From contig SYAA01000096.1 of NCBI GenBank assembly GCA_005789055.1, positions 1 through 10,274 on the forward strand: 10,274 nucleotides of DNA. The letters are read 5' to 3'. The notes under the pieces were generated by a model. The model was not told where the DNA came from. It did no database searches and saw only the letters and a list, made by a program, of their open reading frames with translations. Every line of letters begins with the position of its first letter. Within the stretch, counting starts at the first letter, position 1. The translations under genes were made by a program, and so were the position numbers. Positions 5,496 to 10,274 of this stretch are shown here, piece after piece. The stretch comes from Actinomycetota bacterium (GTDB lineage: Bacteria > Actinomycetota > Actinomycetes > Mycobacteriales > Mycobacteriaceae).

Positions 5496-6440
5496 TCAGT
5501 CCAGCCGAAGGAAATACGAAATCGTCCGTGGGGCGACTTCGTTGCCGCCGAACCATCCGCTGACCCGCGCGGCGGTCCAGACGTTCGCGGTCAAACCAGG
5601 CGGGTAGGGCTTGTACACCGTGCGGTCGCCGTAGATCAGCGTGATGCCGCTGTAGTCGACGTTGAACTGGAATGTCTCCCCCGCCGGTACCGAGATCACC
5701 TCGTTGCTGTTCGGGCTAAGCCGCGCTTTGTCGAGGTTGTAGTAGGGGCCGATCTCGAATTCCTGAGTGGTCAGGTTGTACCGCCAGCCGACCATGGCGG
5801 CGTTGTAGTCGGGCTCCAGTGGAGTGAAGGTGATCCCGGTGAACTTGTTCCAGTCGAACTGGTCAACATCTTTGAGGTCATAAGCGGAGTTGGTGGTGAA
5901 GGTGCCGGTGCCGACGGTTTGCTTGATGAAGTATCCGCCGTTGTTCGGGATGGCAAAATGTGTGCCCTTATAGATCGTGATCGGGCGGCCACGGGGGTCA
6001 CACCACGGGAAGGTGATGTTGGCGCCCTGCGCCGGCTGCGTAGGGGTCTGCTGTGCTGCAGCGCGCTGCGTCTTCCGTGCCTCCCGCCCCGTCGCGGCGG
6101 GGGTTCCGGCACTCGGCGAGGGCGCAGCAGGGGCCTGCGTGACGAGGTTCGCGGCAACGCGCTTGCTCGGCGGGGCAATGACGTTCACCGCTGCGACCCT
6201 TGACGCCGCCGCTGCCACCGGCCGGGCCGCGGTGCGCGACTGGTCGCCGCTGACGGCGGCACGGCGCGCCGGTGATGCTTTCCGATCGTCGGCTCGCGCC
6301 GACGAGTTCGCCGAGTTCGCCGAGTCCGCGGGTGCAGCTGAGGCAGGGGCGCAGGTCAAGAAACCAACCACAGCACCGGCCCCTAGCGCGGCCGCCAAGC
6401 CGCCGACGCGTCCCACCCACGCCGCCGTCGTCACCGTCAC
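5496..6440 (-). CDS. Exported protein with Ala/Pro-rich linker and unrecognised C-terminal domain
   Basis: The GTG at 6440 gives 314 residues: a signal peptide (residues 1-35, WVGRVGGLAAALGAG... cleaved after ASA), a low-complexity Ala/Pro/Ser/Thr/Arg linker (about 36-139), and a compact C-terminal domain (about 141-314) rich in aromatic residues, Asn and Gly, with alternating patterns that suggest a beta-sandwich. The domain opens FPWCDPRGRPITIYKG. I do not recognise its family. The WVGRVGGLAAALG signal type is common in secreted mycobacterial proteins. The GTG is preferred because GGGGGAGA lies eight bases upstream. The alternative ATG at 6473, touching the sseB stop codon, has no good ribosome binding site and would put a long Gly-rich tail before the signal. 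It is the last gene of the thioesterase-sseB cluster. The Cys in FLTCAP does not make a lipobox. Confidence 0.8.
   Translation of the reverse strand: MTVTTAAWVGRVGGLAAALGAGAVVGFLTCAPASAAPADSANSANSSARADDRKASPARRAAVSGDQSRTAARPVAAAASRVAAVNVIAPPSKRVAANLVTQAPAAPSPSAGTPAATGREARKTQRAAAQQTPTQPAQGANITFPWCDPRGRPITIYKGTHFAIPNNGGYFIKQTVGTGTFTTNSAYDLKDVDQFDWNKFTGITFTPLEPDYNAAMVGWRYNLTTQEFEIGPYYNLDKARLSPNSNEVISVPAGETFQFNVDYSGITLIYGDRTVYKPYPPGLTANVWTAARVSGWFGGNEVAPRTISYFLRLD
6304..6330. repeat. 9-bp tandem repeat in the linker-coding region
   Basis: GAGTTCGCC occurs twice in a row (6304-6321) followed by the variant GAGTCCGCG (6322-6330). Read on the minus strand this encodes the Ser-Ala-Asn repeat just after the signal peptide cleavage site of the exported protein. 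Confidence 0.6.
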
Positions 6441-6447
6441 CGAACCG

Positions 6448-6455
6448 TCTCCCCC
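6448..6455 (-). promoter_or_regulatory. Ribosome binding site deciding the exported-protein start
   Basis: On the minus strand GGGGGAGA ends eight bases before the GTG at 6440. It lies inside the frame that would be coding if the ATG at 6473 were used, and so favours the internal GTG. Confidence 0.5.
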
Positions 6456-6473
6456 ATAAGTTCCCCTGGACAT

Positions 6474-7337
6474 CTACTCAGCAGCATAGCGCTGGTCAAC
6501 GGCTTTGCTGCTTTGGCTCCCCCAGCACCATTGTGACCAGGACCCGGGAAACAGTGCCCCCTCGATACCGGTGGCGCTCAATGCCGCCAGCACCACCGAC
6601 GCCGTGACACCAGAACCGCAATAGACCCCGACATCGTTGTCGGCAACGCCGATGTCCGCCCAGAGCGCCCGCAGATCGGCATCTGCGAGAAACGCGCCGT
6701 CGTCGGCGAGCACCAACGTGCTGGGCACATTCCGCGCACCGGGAATGTGCCCGGCCACTGGATCCACCGGCTCGAACTCACCGCGGAAACGCTGCGGTGC
6801 CCGCGCATCGACCAAGACGGTGACCTCTCCATCGCTGACCTGCTGCGCCGTGAGCGTCGCGCGCGCGCCGGCATAGAGGTCGTCATGGACGACGCTCACA
6901 TCCCCCGGCGGAAACTGCGGCGCGTGCGCCTGCAATTCTCCTCCGGCCGCCGTCCATGCCGCCAGGCCGCCGTCAAGAATGCGGACGTTGTCGATACCGG
7001 CCGCTGTCAGCACCCACCAGGCGCGAGCGGACCCGGCCCTATTCCAGTCGTCGTACACGATCACCTGCTGGTCGACGCGCAGGCCCCAGCGCCGAGCAGC
7101 GGTCTGCAACTCGGTTCCGGATGGTAACGGATGGCGGCCTCTCCCGGTGCGCGAATGATCGCTGAGCTCATCCTCCAGCGACACATACACCGCTCCGGGA
7201 ATGTGGCCGGCGAGATAGGTTTCCCGACCGTCAGGCTGGTCCATCCGCCACCGGACATCGAGAATCGCCGGCTGATGGCCCTCGGCCAACTGCCTCATCA
7301 CTTCGGCGACGTCGATCAGTACCGTGCTACGGGTCAT
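6474..7337 (-). CDS. sseB: Thiosulfate/3-mercaptopyruvate-type sulfurtransferase SseB
   Basis: A 287-residue protein with two rhodanese domains. The N-terminal one (about 5-135) has LDVRW (26-30), AGHIPGAVYV and YDDWNRAGSARAWW (95-108) but no catalytic Cys. The C-terminal one (about 160-275) has VDARAPQRFRG (176-186), AGHIPGARNVPS (195-206) and the active loop CGSGVTA with Cys240. CGSG[VA]T is the loop form typical of mercaptopyruvate sulfurtransferases, whereas thiosulfate enzymes usually have CRxGxR. The enzyme moves a sulfane sulfur onto Cys240 and then to an acceptor in the cytoplasm. The protein matches my memory of M. tuberculosis SseB (Rv2291) across long stretches (YVSLEDELSDH, GRGRHPLPSG, GSARAWWVLTAAGI), hence the symbol. 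Its ATG overlaps the thioesterase stop as ATGA, so the two are translationally coupled. Confidence 0.92.
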   Translation of the reverse strand: MTRSTVLIDVAEVMRQLAEGHQPAILDVRWRMDQPDGRETYLAGHIPGAVYVSLEDELSDHSRTGRGRHPLPSGTELQTAARRWGLRVDQQVIVYDDWNRAGSARAWWVLTAAGIDNVRILDGGLAAWTAAGGELQAHAPQFPPGDVSVVHDDLYAGARATLTAQQVSDGEVTVLVDARAPQRFRGEFEPVDPVAGHIPGARNVPSTLVLADDGAFLADADLRALWADIGVADNDVGVYCGSGVTASVVLAALSATGIEGALFPGSWSQWCWGSQSSKAVDQRYAAE

Positions 7338-8131
7338 CGCGTGCCGGAGCGGCCGAAGTCGATCTGGGCCGCCGGGTTGGCGATCGCGGTCACCATGCCG
7401 GTGCCGAACGGACCAACATCATCGAAGAGCGTGGCGCTGCCGGTGGCGATTCCTTCCGAGCACCAGTGGGAATCTGCCTGCACACCAACGTAATCCCCCA
7501 CGGGAAGCCGCGACAGCGCGACGGTCAGATCACCGTTGATGTAGCCGATTCCACGGGTACCGAGATTAGTCACCAGGCTTGTCGCTTCGGCGGCGACCAC
7601 GGCCCGCACGAACGGACTCGGTATCTCACCGGCCACCACGTCGATCGTCCTGTGGTAAACGCGTTTGCGCGAGGTGTTCTGGTGGACCTCTCCGGAAGGA
7701 TCCCAGCCGACGTCATCACTTCCGACGAAGTACACCGCGCCCGTGACGTCGGCGGGAGGACTGAACTCGGTTCGGCCGACCCACTCCCGGCCCGGCGGCG
7801 GGCCGGACTGCCGATATTGCACCAGCGTCGCTCGGGCAACGACGGCATCAGCCTGGACAATGTCGCATTCGGTATTGCGGATGCGATGGCCGTCACGGAC
7901 GAGGCGTGTTCGCACGAGGGTCGGCACCCGGCGAGCGGATTTGAACAGATCGGTGGTCAACCGGGCGGGCAGAAAGCCGGGCATGCTGTATTCAGACTCG
8001 AGGGATCGCGCCGCCAGACCGACGATGGCCGGGCCGTTGAGGGTGTCCTTCCCCCAACGGCTGAGCGCGAACTCTGTCGGCTCGAAGGCGCCGGTGCCAT
8101 CTGCGATGAAATGCGCGAGAGCCACAACCAC
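7334..8131 (-). CDS. Acyl-CoA thioesterase-like protein (double hotdog, TesB/4HBT_3 type)
   Basis: A 265-residue protein that reads as two hotdog halves. The first (about 15-107) contains LNGPAIVGLAARSLE and the family-like PARLTTDLFKSARRVPTLVRTRLVRDGHRI (55-84). The second (about 158-258) contains GDLTVALSRLPVGDYVGVQADSHW and a GSATLFDDVGPFGTG strand pair ending in ANP. This layout is that of TesB-like acyl-CoA thioesterases, which release CoA from fatty or other acyl-CoAs in the cytoplasm. The substrate cannot be inferred. The start is GTG, with AAGGA at 8139-8143 (minus strand) seven bases upstream. It is the first gene of a minus-strand operon with sseB (4-bp overlap) and the exported protein, and it diverges from the MFS transporter across 74 bp. 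Confidence 0.78.
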   Translation of the reverse strand: MVVALAHFIADGTGAFEPTEFALSRWGKDTLNGPAIVGLAARSLESEYSMPGFLPARLTTDLFKSARRVPTLVRTRLVRDGHRIRNTECDIVQADAVVARATLVQYRQSGPPPGREWVGRTEFSPPADVTGAVYFVGSDDVGWDPSGEVHQNTSRKRVYHRTIDVVAGEIPSPFVRAVVAAEATSLVTNLGTRGIGYINGDLTVALSRLPVGDYVGVQADSHWCSEGIATGSATLFDDVGPFGTGMVTAIANPAAQIDFGRSGTR

Positions 8132-8205
8132 GCGGGAATCCTTGCACAGGCCGCGCCGGGCACCCCGCCGCCCGATGGATATTCTGAGACCGCATAATCA
8201 CAGCG
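8132..8205. promoter_or_regulatory. Divergent promoter region between thioesterase and MFS genes
   Basis: This 74-bp gap must hold promoters for both directions. On the plus strand CATAAT (8193-8198) lies seven bases before the transporter ATG at 8206. If it is the -10 element, the transporter message would be leaderless, which is common in mycobacteria. No good -35 is visible. On the minus strand only AAGGA, the thioesterase ribosome binding site, is clear. No long inverted repeat that would mark an operator was found. Confidence 0.45.
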
Positions 8206-9645
8206 ATGGCGGATATCGGGGTGAGCACCACCAATCCCCGGCTCGTCGCGACCATGAGCGTGACGGTGCTGACGGTGGCCGTGCTGCAGACCGGTGTCGT
8301 TCCGATCCTCGGGGTGATGTCCAACCAACTCGGCGTCTCTCTTGCCGCCATCAGTTGGACGGTCACCGCCAACCTGCTGGCAGCGGCATCCATCACTCCC
8401 CTGCTGGGCCGGTTGGCGGATCTCCATACCAAGAAACGGATATTGCTGGGGGTGCTGGCGGTTGTCCTGGCTGGCTCGCTGCTCGCAGCGACAACAACGT
8501 CCTTTGCGCTGCTGATCGTGGCGCGGGTCCTGCAGGGCGCGTCATTTGCGCTGTATCCGATTGGCGTCTCGATACTGCGCGAAGAACTCCCACCCGAACG
8601 CCTGATGTCAGCCTTGGCGGTGCTGTCGGCGGTACTCGGTTTCGGCGGCGCCATGGGTTTGGTGTCCGTCGGACTGCTCATGCGTGGCGATGCGGATTAC
8701 CATCGCGCATTCTGGTTTGTGTCAGCGTTCGTCGCGGTGGTCACCATCGCCGTGATGGTCATCGTCCCGAAGCGCCCGCACAGCGCCACCGGAACGGTGG
8801 ACTGGATCGGCGCGGCAGGTCTGGCGGTCGGGTTGTCACTGCTGCTGCTCGGGATTACCCAGGGAAGTCCGTGGGGGTGGACCTCGGCACGCACGATAGG
8901 TTGCGCCGTGACTGCGGCCGTTGTACTGGCTCTTTGGTGGTGGTGGGAGCGACGATGCCCGCAACCACTGGTGTCGACGAGCATGCTCATGCGTCGTCCG
9001 ATTTTGCTGACCAACATTGCCACCGTAGCCGTCGGGATGGGCCTGTACTTCGGGTTCCTCGGACTGACCGGCTTCGTTCAGGCCCCCGCCGGCAGCGGCT
9101 ACGGTTTTGCGGCCACCGTATTGTTCGCCAGCGTGGTGTTCTTGATGCCGGGCGCACTCGCCGGATTCCTCACCGCGTTGGTCAGTGGGCGCTACATCGA
9201 CCGTTTCGGGGCCCGGCCTGTGCTGGTCGTGGGCATCGCCGTCGGCATTGTCGGGTTCACCCTGCTCGCAGTGGCCCATTCCGCGCCCTGGCAGATCATC
9301 GGTGGCGGCCTCTTGATCAACATCTACATCAGCCTTGCCTACGGCGCGCTGCCCTCCCTGGTTGTCCGGGAGGTGGACGTCGGCGAGACCGGGGTCGCGA
9401 CGTCCATGAACGCTATCGCCCGTACCGTCGGTGCCTCGGTGGCCGCCGCAATCGTCGCGGTGCTGCTGAGCCGCAACGGCACTGGATTTCCTCCGGAAAG
9501 CAGCTACACCATTATATTCGGACTGGGTGCGGTCACCGGCCTGATCGCTCTGGTGCTCATCGCGGTGAGTCGGCCGCGATTGCGTCCGATCGAAACTGTC
9601 GATGAGATCGCCGAGTCCCGGGCGATGAACCATGAGTGGGGATGA
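8206..9645 (+). CDS. MFS transporter, DHA2/EmrB-QacA-like, 14 predicted helices
   Basis: A 479-residue integral membrane protein. By hydropathy I count 14 helices (about 14-37, 47-67, 78-98, 102-124, 136-158, 168-187, 197-217, 230-247, 268-291, 300-326, 337-357, 363-385, 404-422, 435-455), the DHA2 drug:proton antiporter layout. Motif A is present as GRLADLHTKKR (68-78), followed by RVLQGASFALYPIG (107-120), and a motif-A-like GRYIDRFGARP (328-338) opens the second half. The usual acidic residue of helix 1 (LDxTxVNVALP) is absent; the segment reads VAVLQTGVVPILG. Helix 8 ends in four consecutive Trp. The likely role is proton-coupled export or uptake of a small hydrophobic compound across the plasma membrane, substrate unknown. 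The 3' end overlaps the FAD oxidoreductase start by 14 bp, so the two probably act together. Confidence 0.92.
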   Translation: MADIGVSTTNPRLVATMSVTVLTVAVLQTGVVPILGVMSNQLGVSLAAISWTVTANLLAAASITPLLGRLADLHTKKRILLGVLAVVLAGSLLAATTTSFALLIVARVLQGASFALYPIGVSILREELPPERLMSALAVLSAVLGFGGAMGLVSVGLLMRGDADYHRAFWFVSAFVAVVTIAVMVIVPKRPHSATGTVDWIGAAGLAVGLSLLLLGITQGSPWGWTSARTIGCAVTAAVVLALWWWWERRCPQPLVSTSMLMRRPILLTNIATVAVGMGLYFGFLGLTGFVQAPAGSGYGFAATVLFASVVFLMPGALAGFLTALVSGRYIDRFGARPVLVVGIAVGIVGFTLLAVAHSAPWQIIGGGLLINIYISLAYGALPSLVVREVDVGETGVATSMNAIARTVGASVAAAIVAVLLSRNGTGFPPESSYTIIFGLGAVTGLIALVLIAVSRPRLRPIETVDEIAESRAMNHEWG

Positions 9646-10274
9646 CGCGATGATCGGCGATGACCGCCCTGGATATGACGACACCGGATATGACGACACC
9701 GGGTATGACGACACCGTCGACGTGATCGTCGTCGGCTCCGGTGGTGGGATCACCGGCGCCTACACGGCGGCGCGGGAGGGCCTCTCGGTGGCACTGCTGG
9801 AGGCCGGCGAGAAGTTCGGCGGCACGACCGCCTACTCCGGCGGTGGCGGAATGTGGTTTCCCTGCAATGCCGTTCTGCGTCGAGCGGGTAGCGACGACAC
9901 CATCGAGGCGGCGCTGACCTACTTCCACGCGGTCGTCGGTGACCGCACCCCGCGCGAGTTGCAGGACACCTATGTCCGCGGTGGCGCGGCACTGATCGAC
10001 TACCTGGAAAGCGACGAGAACTTCGACTTCACGGTGCTGCCCTGGCCGGATTACTTCGGCTCGGCACCGCAGGCCCGCCTCGACGGCCTGCGGCACGTCG
10101 TCGCTACCCCGTTGCCCGCGGAGCGCCTCGGTAGTGACGCAGAACTCGTTCGCGGACCGCTGGACAACGAGTGGTTCGGCACGCCCGCACCCGAGGTACT
10201 GACCGGCGGACGCGCCCTGATCGGTCGATTCCTCATGGCGCTGCGGCGTTTCTCCGCGACGACACTGCACCGGA
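9632..10274 (+). CDS. FAD-dependent oxidoreductase, KstD-like, N-terminal part
   Basis: The first 214 residues are in the window and the gene runs off the end. After an acidic N-terminal tail with three GYDDT repeats (14-28), the dinucleotide-binding Rossmann motif VDVIVVGSGGGITGAYTA (29-46) appears, ending in the acidic residue of LLEAGEKFGG (55-64), then TTAYSGGGGMWFPCN (65-79). The SGGG-W-P-N block is typical of the flavoproteins that include 3-ketosteroid delta1-dehydrogenase (KstD) and fumarate-reductase-like enzymes. KstD-type enzymes place a C1-C2 double bond in the steroid A ring, but the diagnostic C-terminal residues lie outside the window, so the substrate is unproven. ATG 9632 (14-bp overlap with the transporter) and ATG 9650 (preceded by GGGGA) are both possible starts. 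Confidence 0.82.
   Translation, partial: MSGDDAMIGDDRPGYDDTGYDDTGYDDTVDVIVVGSGGGITGAYTAAREGLSVALLEAGEKFGGTTAYSGGGGMWFPCNAVLRRAGSDDTIEAALTYFHAVVGDRTPRELQDTYVRGGAALIDYLESDENFDFTVLPWPDYFGSAPQARLDGLRHVVATPLPAERLGSDAELVRGPLDNEWFGTPAPEVLTGGRALIGRFLMALRRFSATTLHR
9671..9715 (+). repeat. 15-bp tandem repeat, three copies, encoding GYDDT
   Basis: GGATATGACGACACC occurs twice exactly (9671-9700) and a third time with one change, GGGTATGACGACACC (9701-9715). It is in frame, so copy-number changes would lengthen or shorten the acidic tail of the FAD oxidoreductase without breaking it. Confidence 0.85.

Noticed and set aside
6345..6356. Lipoprotein Cys in the signal region of the exported protein (FLTCAP).
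   Set aside because: The residues before the Cys (F-L-T) do not fit a lipobox, and a clear signal peptidase I site (ASA before APAD) lies just after it.
7665..9605. A 646-codon open frame on the plus strand.
   Set aside because: It is antisense to the thioesterase and then runs in a wrong frame through the MFS transporter. The protein is Arg/Pro/Gly-rich with no motif, the typical artefact of high-GC coding DNA.
8836..9753. A 305-codon minus-strand frame opposite the transporter, containing a repeated SSYPV segment.
   Set aside because: The repeat is only the reverse reading of the 15-bp GYDDT repeat, and the remainder mirrors the transporter codons with a hydrophilic His/Asp/Gln-rich composition.
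1..10274. Insertion sequences, prophage genes, CRISPR arrays, tRNA or rRNA genes.
   Set aside because: No transposase or integrase motif, no regularly spaced repeat-spacer pattern, and no tRNA-like cloverleaf or rRNA-like sequence was noticed on either strand.

Overview
The window looks like chromosomal DNA of a high-GC actinomycete, most probably a Mycobacterium/Mycolicibacterium. Supporting signs are the strong G/C bias at third codon positions, GTG starts, a DUF5994-type protein (a family I associate with mycobacteria), a two-domain sulfurtransferase that closely matches my memory of M. tuberculosis SseB (Rv2291), and a haloalkane dehalogenase resembling the Rv2296/DhmA group. These assignments come from recognition of the translated proteins, not from a database search.

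Layout. (1) 1-421, plus strand: the 3' end of an antitoxin gene followed by an overlapping MazF/PemK-type toxin gene. (2) 433-2304, minus strand: a 55-residue single-pass membrane protein, a subfamily-I haloalkane dehalogenase and an FKBP-type prolyl isomerase lipoprotein, in that transcription order with gaps of 46 and 86 bp. (3) 2305-2772: almost gene-free. It holds a promoter-like sequence, a doubtful 76-residue ORF with a good ribosome binding site, a three-copy 16-17 bp repeat and a GTCAC palindrome. (4) 2773-3813, minus strand: a DUF5994-type gene followed by a membrane-anchored secreted protein with a calcium-loop-like motif. The second gene is flanked on both sides by the same palindrome. 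(5) 3814-4151: a gene-free leader with three successive small hairpins, the last covering the ribosome binding site of the next gene. (6) 4152-5486, plus strand: an RhlE-like DEAD-box RNA helicase with a basic tail. (7) 5496-8131, minus strand: an apparent operon of an acyl-CoA thioesterase-like protein, SseB (4-bp ATGA overlap) and an exported protein with a low-complexity linker and an unrecognised C-terminal domain. (8) 8206-10274, plus strand: a 14-helix MFS transporter overlapping the start of a KstD-like FAD oxidoreductase that runs off the window.

How the parts fit. The thioesterase/sseB operon and the transporter/oxidoreductase operon diverge from a 74-bp region and could be co-regulated. 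A role in sterol, lipid or hydrophobic-compound metabolism is plausible but inferred. I see no prophage, insertion sequence, CRISPR array, tRNA or rRNA. Most of the window is ordinary mycobacterial accessory/housekeeping content. The parts most worth a second look are the structured helicase leader, the paired palindromes, and the two uncharacterised exported proteins.
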